From contig NC_088301.1 of the NCBI RefSeq assembly GCF_032854445.1, forward strand, positions 22,497,808 to 22,561,807: DNA of 64,000 nucleotides, in the 5' to 3' direction. The translations under genes and the position numbers were made by a program. The notes below the pieces were generated by a model. It searched no databases. It saw only the letters and a program-made list of their open reading frames with translations, and was not told the DNA's origin. Positions 23,265 through 36,380 of this stretch are shown here, piece by piece. This DNA is from Liolophura sinensis. Taxonomy: Eukaryota > Mollusca > Polyplacophora > Chitonida > Chitonidae. Positions within the stretch are counted from its first letter, which is position 1; the number at the start of each line of letters is the position of its first letter.

Positions 23265-24689
23265 GCGAATCAGTGAATACATGCACAATGACTTGGCGAA
23301 CCTGATCCCCTCTCCCCGACTAACACCCCCACCTCCCAGCCCCATTCCACCATTCAGTCTGAGAGTGGGGATCCCATAAAACTACATCAGAGTTGAGAAT
23401 ATTTACCATTTAAGTCGATGAAGCAGAAGAGTGCAATCCCCCAGGGTGGCCAGTTAAATCGCATTAGAGACTGGAACATTCCCATTAGGAATGGTCAGAG
23501 ACAGTTTAGAATTTTTTTCTTAGAGTTAACGGAAAAGACTAATGGATGTTTGGAAATTGTACTATGTGACTATAGGACCGGGATCCATTAAAAACAGTCC
23601 ACTCTCAAAGTTCTCTTCGGAACTGAAGATCTATTTTGTTGACCATGGCTGTGCAAAATCAGAATTCCCATTTGTGTTTACAGATATTTTACATTATACG
23701 TGTGGCCATTAATATTTTATTTGACATATCATTACCCAGGATTCCACAGAAAATCTAGCCGGAAGATGCACGGATACGTGACGTCACAGTTTTCTGTATA
23801 CATGTCCTCGTCACGGCAAATAGCTGGCGTAATGGAGAGTTTTAATACTTGTAGTTAATAGGCTTCAGAGAAAACGTAGACAAGGGACCGGAATTGCCTT
23901 TACGGCATCACAATAAACATTTTTGACAAATGACAGCATGTACACCGACGGGTTCTAACCAATCTTTACCAATGTACTGATTTCATAAATGATATCGTTT
24001 GCTTTGTGCTGTTTTCACAATACTCGTGGGGGACGATGTATCAGAATTAAAGAATTCCACTCCGCACAAAATTATTGAGAGGACAGAAGGCTATAGAATA
24101 CGTTGATATTAGCAGATTATTATCACAGGCTTTTTGGTATCGGTATAACTGATGATGAATAGCAGTGAGCAGCGAACAAATCTATCGGCCTTTTAACAGC
24201 GTGTATAAATTATCATCAATGAGTTTTTTTAAGTCATAAGTTTTGTGATTATGATATTAACAATACTACTTTGCAGCCGGCTGCCTGTGTACGGAGCATA
24301 CATCAAATTACATAAAGAAGACTTGAAAAAGGTGTCTTGTGTGCACATCGTTGCCTCTTATGGTATATTCATGATTGATATTAATATACATTTTGTATTT
24401 AATTTATTACACGAAGGTTTTCCAACAGTGCAAGAATACTGTTTTCCGGGAATTATGTTCGTTAGATTGAAGGCTTTTTAAGCAGTGAAGGTTGTTTTTC
24501 GATGTAAAACATTTTTGTGTACATTTTTGATTACTGTCGTTGTAATTAATGCTATCATAAAGGCGGTTGTATTTAGGGTTATTGTATCTGTAAATGACCT
24601 AACCACCACCACCACGCCTCCCCACCAAAACGTCAATTTTCAGTGACAAATAAATGTCTTAAATATTTCTTGTTATGCTGAAATTTACA
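23265..24689. other. No gene seen
   Basis: Non-coding. A (CCA)n stretch at 24604 faces the (GGT)n run of the LINE tail at 24693. Confidence 0.4.
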
Positions 24690-24809
24690 TGGTGGTGGTG
24701 GTAGTTTGTTTAATGACGTTTCCGTTTTAATGAATGATGCACGCCACGATCACTGCTGAAATCAAGTAGCGTTCACATTAATGCATTATAACATAGAGAT
24801 GAAAATGAA

Positions 24810-27709
24810 CTATATTCTAAGTTTTCTTCTAGCACATGGAAGCAGGCACCTTACTGTAGCTTCGAAGACTCCACCAGACTTCTTGCCGGGCTTTAAAACA
24901 TTGTCTTGGCGGGGATCTGCAATGCCAGCACAGAGTAGTTCCGCATAATAGCGATGTTTCTGGAGAGTATATTGTGGGCATCGGAACAATATATGCTCAA
25001 TTGTTTCCTCAACCTGGCAATGATCACGAACACCCGTATCTTGTAAATCAAATATATTTAAATAAGAATTCGTTTGAATGTGCCCGGCCCTCAATCTGTT
25101 GCATAGGATTTCTGCCCGCCTGGAAGAAAGACTAAGAAGGCGAGAATTCATTACCTGCAATACTAGAATGGCCTGGGCTTCACTCAAAACAAATTTCTAC
25201 ACCTTAGTAGAAGAAACAGGTACATAAATGGAGTATATCAAAAATGATTGGAGAGCCTTTCCTTGGCGTAAAATTTTGTAAAGCAAGTATCGCACTTAGA
25301 GAATCCGTGAAGATAACGCCTCTTGCTGGCTTAAAATTTGCTAAAAATGCAACGCACACAGAATCCCAATCAATTCAGCAGTAAATACTGCATCCGTAAG
25401 TCTAACCGCCTTACTGTGGTGAATTTCTGGGACACAAAATGCACAGCCTGTTTTGTCAGTATCCGGGCACTTTGAGGCATATGTAAAAAGTTGTAGATAG
25501 TGGCTCCACGTTCTGGCAATATAATCCCTAGAGGAAAGGGAGACAAACTCTAAGTTCTCTGACTTTTTCACTTCTCTCTGTAACGCTTGTGAAATATTCG
25601 GTAGACGTAACTTCCATGGAGGAAACGCAGGAATAAAATTGTACCAGATTTGGATGCCGGCGATCTGCATTGTGTCGTACATACATTTCGCTCGTACGCT
25701 AAAGGGCTCTCTTTTTCTGCTTGTACCTTCAAACAGAATATCATAATAGGATGGTCTGAAAATATCAGTTGCTGAGTTCCCATGTGAAGCCATCAACTTC
25801 ACTCCAAACTGCAGTGATCGAGACTATCTTCGAACGAAAAGAGGCCATTCTTTACATATATGCTGAAGTACATTTAAGGGAGTTGTTTTAAGCGCACTTG
25901 TTGCAGTACGGAGCGCTGAACCTTGAATACTGTCAAGCTTAGCTTTAACAGAAGCACAGGCAGAATCGTAGGCTTCAGATGAACGAAGCGTGAACGAATA
26001 AGCGCTCGATACAATAACAGTAGACAATAGTTTCAGCGCCCCAACATTTCCCAGATACAGCTCTCATCAGATTGAGAGCTTTCGGACATTTTGCTACAAT
26101 GGAATTTACATGAGCATTCCAAGTAAGTTTAGAGTCAAACAAAACACCCAAATAACGAAATGAGTGTACAATCTTAACTGCACTACCATTCAGATATACC
26201 GACATGGAAGGTAGTAACTTCTTGTTTGTGAAAATTACGACTTCTGCCTTAGCTGTTGAAAACTTGAAACCCCATGCTTTACTCCAGGCTGAGATAGCAT
26301 CCAAACCTTTTTGTTTGTACTTTCTAGCAAGCAGAAGATTTCTTGTACCATACCATATGGCTTTATGGTCTGCAGTAACGAACAGCTTAAATTAGGATTC
26401 AACACTTCGGGGAGATCATCTATCGCGATGTTGAAGAGAGTCGGCGATATTACGCTTCCTTGGGGCACTCCGTTTTCAACAAGAACAGGATGGGAATAGG
26501 ATTTGCCAATACGTACCTGAATTAGCCGGTCAGACACAAAACCTGTAACCCAACCAGATAAGTTACCACCAATACCAAGGTCTCTCATCTTCATCAAGAG
26601 GCCATGTTTCCATAGCATATCATAAGCTGTCTCGATGTCCAAGAAAACCGCAAAGACAGACTCTTTATTGGCCAAGGATCTAAGAATGGTTGACCCAAGT
26701 GTTACAATATGAACAGTGGTGCTTCTGTTAGCTCGAAATCCGCTTTGAGTGGGCGAATGAATGTTGTTTTTAGTCAGAAACCAAACCAACCTGGAACTCA
26801 CCATAGTCTCCATGACTTTACAAAAACAAGACGTCAGTGCAACTGGTCGGTATGAAGCGACGCGTTTTTTCCAGGTTTGGCAATTGGAACTACTGTGCCC
26901 TCTTCCATGCTAAAGGGAAATACATTTTATTTCACACAGAATTGTACAGAACTAACAAAACGTTCAAACATTTATCTGGCAAGTTCTTAATGATCCAGTA
27001 ACTTATATTGTCTTCTCCAGGAGCTTGTTTTAACTCAGGGAGTGAAAACTCTTCATTTATTGCCAAATCATCGAATAATACATTCTCAAAAGAATTGGAG
27101 TTTTCCATATTTTCCTTGTGTTCCAGAAATTCTGGATCGTAATTATCCGAACTTGATACATATGCAAAGTTATCTGCTAAAACATTGCATTTTCCTTTGT
27201 CCGTAACGGAGCATGTCATATCAGCACTCAGTAATGGAATAGTTGAGTGCTTACGATTTCCACTGACTGCTTTCACCTGGGACCACACGGTCTTAAGAGA
27301 AGTGCGACTGGTGAGATTTGAGCAATATTTACGCCAATGGGCTTTTTGTGTTCGCTTAATAACAGGCTGTGCAACAATTTTGCAACGTTTATGTTCAATG
27401 ATATCTTCATAGAGACGCGTACGACATGCTCTATTCTTTGTCCGTTTCCTGTCCCTTATAGCTGAGCTGCATTCCTCGTTCCACCATGGGACTGGCGTCT
27501 TTCCTGGACTAGGCTTCGACTGGGGAATAGATTTCTCAGCTGCAAAGTTGATGGCATCAACAACGTTTGAATTAAAAGTATCAATATCATTGTCAAAAGT
27601 TTCAGAATAGCTCGCCTCACATTCCTTACGATATTTGTCTGCCTTCTTCAATTTCCATTCAGGGAAGCCTACTCGAGAGCTGCAATGCGGAAACAAACCA
27701 AAGTTACTG
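24810..27709 (-). pseudogene. LINE ORF2, RT and RNase H part
   Basis: The reverse transcriptase and RNase H portion. A roughly 250-residue linker (27696-26932) leads into RT with YRPVALTSCFCKVME and motif A FLDIETAYDMLWKHG. The QG box is GVPQGSVISPTLFNIAIDDL. The catalytic ADD is replaced by ADH and sits beside a frameshift at about 26390. RNase H follows at 25500-25350 (QLFTYASKC, where TDGSK is normal). Next comes a C-terminal segment with RLRAGHIQTNSYL and HCQVEETIEHILFRCPQY. Several frames are needed to read it, so it is inactive. Confidence 0.9.
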
Positions 27710-28335
27710 ACTATCGGATAATGATCGCTCCCGCAAGGGGAGATATTGTCAACGTTCCAAGTGAAGGCAGGACATAGATCTGCAGTACAGATGGTAAGAT
27801 CAAGTGCCGATACTTTGCCAGTACGGATATCAAGCCCAATACCGGAGCCATCATTTAGGAGAACTAGATTATTTTCATCTATAAACTCAGCAACTGTACG
27901 ACCATTAATATCTGTGTTGTCACTTCCCCATAGTTCGTCATAGCGTTAAAATCCCCGCATAATATTACTGAGCCGTCCAATGACTCAAATACTATGCTCA
28001 GGTCATGTGGTTCAATCTCATTGCAGGGATTGTAAAGATTTACAATGTTCACAAAACGTTCATCACACAATGCAATTTTGTAACACTGACATTCAGTTGA
28101 CTGCAGATTAGGTATCATAACTTCTGTAAATTACAAAGAATTACTAACGTTACAAACTAATGTTACCAACCCTCCTCCAGCACGATTGACTCTATCAGCA
28201 GGGAATATTCCATAGCAAGGGTATGTGAAGTCTAGATGGGGTTTTAAAAACGTCTCCTGTAAGCAGACAACATCTGGTTTATCTGCAAGCGATGACAGAA
28301 AAGAAATTAAGTTCTTGACCATTTGGTTTATTGTT
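27710..28335 (-). pseudogene. LINE ORF2, endonuclease part (3' side of the nested insertion)
   Basis: The endonuclease nicks the target DNA to prime reverse transcription. Visible motifs are DVVCLQETFLKPH (28270), the GDFNA strand near 27950 and an intact GSDHYPIV motif near 27730. A frame change lies just after GDFNA. The first residues before MVKNLISFLS are cut off at about 28330, where the nested LINE begins, and I could not find the missing QWN-type start beyond the insertion. Confidence 0.85.
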
Positions 28336-29905
28336 TATGGTTTATTAATATTCAGAGCCAACAGGCCAGGAGCCCTCTTACAGGTCTGATAACAGGAATA
28401 CATACAGAGTAACAGAAGCGTATAATACACATATGTAGAGCTAGGTAAATATAAAATACAATTTTTGTACAAAGATAGTGTAAACACAGGTAAACATCTG
28501 ATGTAATTCTTGGTGCAAAAATGTTATAAGCCTACGTGTAAATTAGAAGTTAACATCATGAAATATGTTAATCACCAAAAAAAACCGTAAAAAAGATTCG
28601 AGTAAACTGACCTTTTAAAAGATAATTGTGAAGAAAAAATTTCTATGGGGTGATTAGAACTCAGGTCATTATAGGAATTCATGGCTTGAGGGAAAGAAAA
28701 ATGTTTTCGAGCGTTAATTCTAGTTGACGCAGGCCGGAAAGTTGCCGTTTGTCGTAAGGCCCGGGCTGGAAAATTAAAGTTGGCCTGCTTTACTAGGTAA
28801 GGCGAGTCAACGACAGAATGAACACATTTGTGTAAGAACTTTAAATCGGCAGCTCTGCGGCGATCAGACAGTGTTGGCAGCTGAAAATGTTTACACATGG
28901 AACTGTATTTTTCAGAGTCATTAGTTTTAAAACAAAGATATTTGATGAACTTTTTTGAACGGACTCTAACTTGTCTGAGAGATATTTTTGGATGGGGGAC
29001 CATGTAATTGACCCATACTCCAAATTTGAGCGAACTAAAGATCTGTGAAGGGATATAAGTGACTTGATTTTTGTAAAAGAAATGCACGATCGCTTGAGAA
29101 AACCAAGCATTTTATAACCTTTTCTAAAGGTATTAGTGATATGTAATCTAAAATTCAGATTACTGGTTAATGTTATCCCAAGATCTTTCACAGTCTCAAC
29201 TCCTTCAAATGCATGTCCGTCTATGCTATGACTGGATATAATTTTGTTGGTCTTATTCGTGAATGATATGACACTTGTCCACGTTTAACTTAAGCTGCCG
29301 AACTGAACACCAGTTTGTTGAACGTGCAAGGTCATCCTGTAATAGCTCACTTTCTTGCGCGGAACGCACTTGTTTGTAAAGTTTACTGTCATCTGCATAC
29401 GGTAACAATTTAGAGTGCGGGACACAGGAAGACATGTCGTTTACATATAAAGTAAACAGTAGCTGACCAATCAAAGACCCTTGCCTTACCCCGGATAATA
29501 CTGGCTTCCATGAAGATTCTGCGCCCTGTAGGACAACTCGTTGCGAACGGCCTTCGAGAGCGCAGCCGTTTGAGCAGTGGGCCTTGGAAGCCATAATGCT
29601 TCAATTTATATATCAGCATATCATGAAAGACGCTGTCTAAAGCTTTACATAGGTCTAGGTACATACATCGGTCTGTAGTTTTGTGTCAAAAGCCTTAGTG
29701 ATACCATCAACATAACAGGCTAGGTTGGTAACTGTGTCATAGTTACGAAAAAATCCATGTTGATTTAAGGCTGTTTTGTTTCGAACCTGTTGAATCAGTG
29801 TTTCATATACAGTCTTTTCAAAAACTTTACTGAAGAGTAGTAACAAAGATATAGGGCGGTAATTAGTAACGTCAGTCCAGTCGCCTTTTTTGAAGTATAA
29901 TATAA
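28330..29905 (-). mobile_element. Nested 5'-truncated LINE (CR1/Jockey-like)
   Basis: This second LINE lies in the same orientation inside the first, between its ORF1 and endonuclease. It begins within RT at about 29905 (FKKGDW, NYRPIS), so it is 5'-truncated as LINE copies usually are. It ends about 240 bp after its stop codon in short AATAAAC-type repeats at 28325-28350. The absence of RNase H and the short-repeat tail fit the CR1/L2/Jockey side of the tree. Confidence 0.85.
28572..29895 (-). pseudogene. RT of the nested LINE
   Basis: A reverse transcriptase fragment. NYRPISLL..FSKVFEKTVYET (29860) is followed by the motif A region YLDLCKALDSVFHDML and the QG box SGVRQGSLIGQLLFTLYVND. The intact catalytic YADDSKLYK lies near 29395. 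Thumb and connection follow (KDLGITLTSNLNF, LEYGSITWSP). The C-terminal TLSDRRRAADLKFLHK segment runs to a stop at 28572. Frame changes near 29590, 29260 and 28990 break the frame. Confidence 0.88.
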
Positions 29906-30019
29906 ATATATATTATATATATGATTACAAGGACGGTATATTCTGATGAAACAGATTGAAACCCATAATTATACAAAGAAGACCAAACAGAAGATATTAA
30001 ACTCGTACCTTGTAATCCA

Positions 30020-31257
30020 TTATTTCGAGCTTTTTTTTCTGTACTCTAACGTATTCATTAACTCAGGGGAGTCAATTATATCTGTGCCAAGATGACGCTG
30101 AGCACGCAAGATATTTAATTATGTCAGAATTCTCAGGTATTTTACAACAATAAAACATAATCTCGGTGAAGAAAGCAACTGGGTTCTTGAGTACATCTGG
30201 CGCAAGACTATCGGTTTGTACACTCTCCTTGTTTTCTGTTTGAGTTTCAACAGAACACATTTGGGACGTCGGTCTTGGTGGGTGGGATTCATTCATGACA
30301 GGTGTATTATGCTGTACTATGGCTGTATTTGGCTATAGGCCATGGGAAATTCCACTGCTTGCAAAGGCTGTGGGTGTTGACCCCTGGTTGGGGAGGGTAG
30401 CCCGAACTTGATTGACCGGATTGCCACGGACAGTTTTCAGTGCAGCTGCATAAGACATATTTTCAGTTGCTTTTATGAGCTGCGCTTTGCTCCCCTCTTT
30501 ATAGGCCGGACAGCCTTGGTATGCAGCACTGTGTTCTCCCCCACAGCTACAGCATTTTAGGGACTCTAAATTAGGACAATTAGGAAACTCATGCCACCAC
30601 GTCGAGGACATCTGGCCGACCCTTTACAACGCATTGCTATATGCCCTATTCTCTGGCATTTGTAGCAACGAACCACAGCAGGAATAAACGGTTTGACTGC
30701 TAATACCTGATAACCCAGTTTTACTTCTTCTGGGAGTGATTTACGGTCAAAATGTAGTATCATTACGTTGCTAGGAGATTTATTCTTTCGGGTCTTTAGC
30801 CTTTCAACTTTGCAACATTTCTCGGATTTCAGGGCATCTAAAATTTCGTCCTGAGATATATCGTCCCAATTGCCGTATATAACACCCTTTAGCAAAGACT
30901 GTTTTGTACAGTGCAAGTTATATCTGTACACATGATACTGTTTAGTCTCAGCAGTTTGCTACATTGTCATGAAGAAATACATGTCACAATCAAATCCCCC
31001 GACGGCATTTTTCTAACCGACTTTACATTACACACTGCCTTTTGTTATTCTACTCCTAACTTTATAGGACTGAAGGCCGCGATAGGGACATTACCAACAG
31101 CCGACATTAGAACATCCAGGTTGCTATTTATACAGTCCTGACTGACAATTGTCTCTTTTGGCTTTTTACCTCGAATATCATTTTCGCGAGTTTCATCTTC
31201 GGGAGACCGGCTTCGTTTACTTCCGGCAACAGAAGTTGGAGTTTGAAATTAGTCCAT
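30020..31257 (-). pseudogene. LINE ORF1 (gag-like, zinc knuckle) remnant
   Basis: An RNA-binding ORF1 protein of a non-LTR retrotransposon, which would coat element RNA. An ATG at 31257 is followed two codons later by a stop, then a basic KRSRSPEDETRE stretch. An RRM-like region follows (VKSVRKMPSGDLIV near 31020 and VIYGNWDDISQDEILDALKS near 30870). The first CCHC knuckle is RCYKCQRIGHIAMRCKG and the second is CCSCGGEHSAAYQGCP. The frame ends RKKSSK then stop at 30020-30022. At least three frame changes break it. The domain order matches ORF1 of I/Nimb/Jockey-type elements. Confidence 0.85.
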
Positions 31258-31400
31258 GTCTTCCTCTCCATAATTGGGTTGGTCGCTATATACGTGCATC
31301 AACAAGTGAAGTTAGTACACTGACAGTTATTGGGATACTCCACCCACGGGACATCTCGGGGCAAGGGACAAGACAACAGGAGCCCTGGTTAGTTTAGAGT

Positions 31401-33250
31401 CTCACTGTGCACTTTACAAGATTTCCTATACCTAGCCTACTCTATTGATTGATTTTGTGTTTTTTTTTTTAAATTTTACCTTTAAAATCAAACGACCAAT
31501 CCAAAAATAAAAATAAAAAATAAAAAGGAGATAAAGAGGAAAAAGGAAGAAAGATTAAAATAAGCAGTTATACAGTCAGCAACATATTTGCATAGTTAAA
31601 TTTTTATATACATACGTACATAAAATCTGATTCTCAGTGCAAGGGCTGGGTAGCTGTCCGTGTAGCCCGTGACAAAGCTGGGTCAAAACACGTCCATACT
31701 CTACGACCTCTCAAACCGGTCTCTTGAAACTTACATTTCTTCCAGGAGAAAATTCATAATATTTTTCAAACAAACCTAAAAACACCTTAATAAGATCAAC
31801 AGAACGCTCACAATCTGAAAAAATGACCTACTTGGCCTTGAACGAAATTTTAGGTCATTTACATGCTTTTAGACGTGGTTTACTCTGTAGCAAAACCATT
31901 ATCTATATTCAATAATCAGTAGAATTTATTAGCAATATTTTGCAGGCTGACAATTTGCGCAGCAAAACTGCATGCAACCTTTAGATACAAGTGGCTATAC
32001 CGCAGGGAAATATCGGAATCAAACGCTGGGTCTAATCTTTTAAGTGAAGTAGACCAGCTGCAAAATCAAAGGAAATTCGATTCTATCACTTTACATCGTG
32101 CTCTTTCCAAGTTTGCCATCTCGAACGACCATTTGGAAGTTCGATTCGGTCGATGTCTAAGAAATGCTCTTCCTCCTATACACATGAGAGGAATTCCTTA
32201 AGATAACAAAACGTGACATTGACCCAGAGATCTCTCGAGACATTACGTGATTTTGATTCAACCAAATAACCAATGAATGAGCCGATCTGCTTAGAGACGG
32301 GGATAAGAATATAAATTAAAGACAGCTATCCCTATGTTTACTCTGTCTGAAAGTTTTCCTTTTACCCGCCTTAATCAAAGCAAGTAGATGGTGTTCCGTT
32401 ATTCAGCTGCGGATTTTATAAGCCGACGACCATATGAATCGGATAACTATATTTTTAGGTTGATCAATGGATATGATAATCGTTTTAACACTCGAACGGA
32501 ACCATTGTGATTTAAGAAAATCAAGCAGAGATATTGTGATATTTGAAAGTTTTTGCGCGTCTTTTGAATTAACCGTTGTCGTTTGAACTAATAAATTGAA
32601 CAAATCCATTTTGCAGAAAAATGCTTTTGTTTATTAGTTTGATATAGTTTGGTGTATAGTGGAGAAAACAAAACCTAAGGAAAAAGCTCGCACAACACAA
32701 TAAATCGAGCACAACATCTACACCTCTTTATCGGTAAACTGGACTTATGTTATAGTTCTAGTTTGAATTGCTGCTAGTGGTTGTGATGAAGTTGGATGCT
32801 GCATTCGAGGATAAATTCTGGATAATACCATGATAGATTATGGATGTTGTTTTTTTTCATACTGGAGTTATACAAATTAAATTAATGTAAATTAATGTCA
32901 GAGATGGTGCTAATGGTTTTATGAATGCAGTAGTCGTATTGGGTGTAAAAGTCCATGTAGAATTGGTTTTTGAGAACACAGCTCCTTCTGTATTGTTGTA
33001 ATCTCTTCCCTTTCAATCTCTAATTGAAGGTTAATTTTAATGTCTAAAAAAAACAATCGTCACAAGTAAAATATAGAAATCTACGATTCATTGAAAACAG
33101 TGCAAGTTTCAAGGGGTCACATAATTTATCATCAAAAACACACACCACACAGTATCCAAGGATTTCTTAGCTTTGAACCTTTTCCCTCCGCACCAGGATC
33201 AAATAACTTGTACGTCGCTTAGTTACTAGGGTCCTTTTTATTATCGATTT
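31401..33250. other. No gene seen
   Basis: Poly(T) and A-rich runs at 31455-31560, otherwise unremarkable. Part of the first 100 bp may be the LINE 5' UTR. Confidence 0.4.
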
Positions 33251-33975
33251 GAAGCCGGATAAGCCGGATCGTGCCATCGTGATATCGCTTCCTGCCATCG
33301 CCCTCCCAAGAATGCTCACGTGGCAAAGAAGTGCATTGTGGTCTTTATTTTCATTTTCCGTGTCTGATACGTTTGCATACATACCCATATGGGATTGTTT
33401 AACGTCGATGGTTTATCCTTAAGCGTGTACACACAATTACACTGCATGAGCTCGGTTTCGACGACAGGAACTCGTTGCCTCGGGTGACGTCATAATAATA
33501 ATAATAAAAAAACAGTGGCATGCTCAATACTGGGCGGAGTTCAATATGCTTTGACAGTAGGTGACACTGGTTACCTAAACTGCTATCGACATAATCTTAA
33601 CCCTGTTTTTCACTCTTCCATGTTTGACATTGTCTTAACATAATATAACCTTTTAAGAGAAGTTTTATTTTATTTTTAGTAGCATGTGATCTCACGGCAG
33701 TATGCTTTTAGAGCAGGCTATAGGGAAATTTTGTTATTAAAAACGAAATAGTCCATTCGCTGAGACAGTATAGCGCAAACCGTGTTACTGTGTGGAGTTT
33801 GTTCTAACTTCCGGTTGGCGCACTTATTGTAAAACAAATTACTATCCGCGCTCATTGTCCAGCATTCACCTTGTTATTGAATAATTACCGGAGGCAATGA
33901 GTTCTTGCTGAAATAGAATGTCGCCGGGCGATGGAACGATGGTACGATGGTACAATGATGGCTTTATCCAGCTTC
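33251..33975. mobile_element. MITE-B long copy (about 725 bp)
   Basis: The left end GAAGCCGGATAAGCCGGATC leads into CGTGCCATCGTGATATCG. The reverse complement of the right end is GAAGCTGGATAAAGCCATCA followed by TTGTACCATCGTACCATCG. Both arms continue to a CCATCGCCC block. ATCGATTT lies just left of the element and ATCGATTC four bases right of it, a possible duplication. The interior has no transposase. Confidence 0.65.
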
Positions 33976-35050
33976 CATAATCGATTCGTAACTTGTAAAA
34001 TAACGCGTAAGCCCATTAAATATTTTAACGGGCTTTTTTGGACACTTGATACACATTCTGTTAAAATTTCAAAACAAGTGTTTAGGTCTCTAGACAGTTT
34101 GTTGTCTAAAGTTGAAAAGGACGGAACCGTATATAACCACTGTGCCCAGCTTGGTGTCAGAAGAAAACATCGCTATAGGTTTGTCCCCTTTTTTTCTTAC
34201 CTACACTATAAGAAAATCATCCACAAATTCCTGTTGCTTCCCTCGACACTATACTTAATTGAAGCTCAAATTTGTCGTGAAAAGATTCGAGCGTTTATAA
34301 ACAGGACATATGCATTTGTTTTGGTCTTCAAAGTTGGATGAAAATGTCGATTTGCCGACTGCAAAGTGCTGAGTCCATTCAGCATACAAGTCATAATCGA
34401 CGTCAGGAGTCGGTTTAATAAGGAGAATAATAAATACATGTAGACTGCATTTTCCCGTTTTAGACGCCCACCTGATAATTTGACGAGGTCTATGCATCAG
34501 GACCTCGTTATCCCGTACATCACATCTCGCATAGAGGGCCACCACGTTAATTGTACAAAGGGCGTGAAGGCCTTTTCCAACCGACCTTTTTTCCATAATC
34601 TGTGAAGTGGAAGTCCGTTCATTATCAAAAAAATATTAGGAAATTTGCGATAGATAACGAATGCTTCCTACTGCTCTGCAAAGCATTCAGGAGAAGACTG
34701 TTTCCACATCGGCGCGTGGAACAGTTATATGTAAAGATAAAAGATATTAAGGCTGACACTATATAATTAACTTCATTACGGAATAATCGACTTCTTGGCT
34801 TAACTAAACTCAACTTAACTAGAATTAGACTAGAGTTGTTTGCTTACTAGGTTGTAGAGCAATATGTTTCATTAAAAAACATGCTTAATGAATGATCCCC
34901 ATAAAATCTGTGGGGTGACAAGAATGGGATCTGAGCCCTCTATAGGTAAGCTTCGCATAATAAACAACTAACCTAGACCTCTAGGACCCGGTTAACAGAA
35001 TAGGTCCACATCGTTTAAAACGCAAATTTGTTCTTTATGGGGTCTAAACA
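33976..35050. other. No recognisable feature
   Basis: An open plus frame over 33931-34341 starts in the MITE end and has no homology that I recognise. Treated as non-coding. Confidence 0.4.
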
Positions 35051-35053
35051 TCC

Positions 35054-35160
35054 AAATGTGCTGTACTTAAGAATATTTCACTTATATGACGGCAGACAGC
35101 ATTCTGGTGGGAGGAAACCGAGAAGACCCCGGGGGAATCCCACGACCATCCGATATTTAA
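35054..35160 (-). mobile_element. SINE-A fragment
   Basis: GTACTTAAGAATATTTCACT, ATATGACGGCAGACAGCATT, GGTGGGAGGAAACCGAG and CCCACGACCATCCG. The head half is absent. Confidence 0.8.
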
Positions 35161-36369
35161 AAGATAGTTTTAAGGTCGTTGTGTAAGGGTAATTTATTTA
35201 GCACTATTTGACAAGTTATTTTGTAAGAACTATATTTATTGTGGATGGCTGTGTTTAGGCTGAGACTGAGGGTGAAAAACTAAGAAAGTAAGTAAGTCAG
35301 TTAATATTAAGCTTTTTAGCTCATTTGACTTAACTAGTGGCTGAGTGACAGCCATATTCCCTTCTAGGTTAGTACAGGTTTCAGTTTCAAAAATAACCCA
35401 CGGTTGGAAAATTACGCCAATGATTTAACCTGTTGGATGGAACTGATTCTGAACGTACCACATGCAGCAGATGCTAACTGACACACTTTTTCCAATGTTA
35501 AACATGGTGGACATGCCTTAAGCTAAGGGAATATCCGGGTAGCAAAACAAGTATCTATTCATAAATTCATATTTCATGCGCGTTACAAAATTTCACCTGT
35601 GGATATTCTGTTAATTTTTGTGTATGTATTGGATGGGAAGAAAGGCCTTTACACAGTTTTGCAAGTATTTAAAATTCGCGTTGGATTATATACTTCATTT
35701 GAGATTTATTAATCTCAAGGTCAAATTCGGTTCTAAAAATATGTGGATCTTCGTGGAAGTGTTGATTTTTTGTACCTATTTATTTAATTGATTATTTTTA
35801 GATTTCTTCGTATATTTCTATGCAATATCACTTTACCATTTCATCTAATAGTTTTCCTCCCTCATTTTATCTTTGAAACGCAACAGATAAAGGGTGATGC
35901 AACGCGCCAAATGTGTCCAGACACTTTGGTATTAACATCCTGATATAAATATTTCAGCATGTCATAGCGGTGAAACATTTCCTCCATTAAGTCCTGTGTC
36001 TGTGAGCACGCGTAATCAAGTATGCATGAGCAAATGTATGGACAATGCCGGCAGACAAAAAAGCGGTCTTGACACTTCATACAGATCTCTTGGTCTTGTC
36101 TCAAATTTATGGTCGACACGTTTCCATGTCCTATTTATCTTATTTCATTATTTAGTTCTGCATACCCTTGCGGACATGCATCGAAGCGATGTGGTTGTTT
36201 CTCTTTTTTTTTCAAGGAAAAAGTTTGTTTGTTTAGACTTGATAAATGTTGGTGCATGTGAAAAACGAAAATCTATTAGGAGACAGCTGTTACATCTTGG
36301 ATGGACGAAACAGTAGATGAACCACTAACATACGATTGCTTTTATTGCATATATGTCTATGTAGGATTT
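35161..36369. other. No gene seen
   Basis: A cysteine-containing minus frame at 35862-36119 lacks a start codon and splice support. Nothing else noted. Confidence 0.4.
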
Positions 36370-36380
36370 TATTTCAGATA

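Larger units (their letters stand above)
24690..31400 (-). mobile_element. Decayed LINE with RNase H (I/Jockey-like), host of a nested LINE
   Basis: On the minus strand the order is ORF1 (zinc knuckles), apurinic-type endonuclease, reverse transcriptase, RNase H and a C-terminal zinc-like domain. The 3' end carries a (CCA)n-like tail at about 24690. The 5' boundary near 31400 is approximate. Removing the nested element (about 28330-29900) leaves roughly 5.1 kb, normal for this class. Many frameshifts and stops show that it is inactive. The I-group assignment rests on ORF1 type plus RNase H, without a phylogeny. Confidence 0.9.

Noticed and set aside
33931-34341. 136-codon plus frame
   Set aside because: Starts within a MITE-B terminus. 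No acceptor, donor or domain.
35862-36119. Cys-containing minus frame that might suggest a small secreted peptide
   Set aside because: No ATG, an in-frame stop just upstream, no signal peptide and no splice site.
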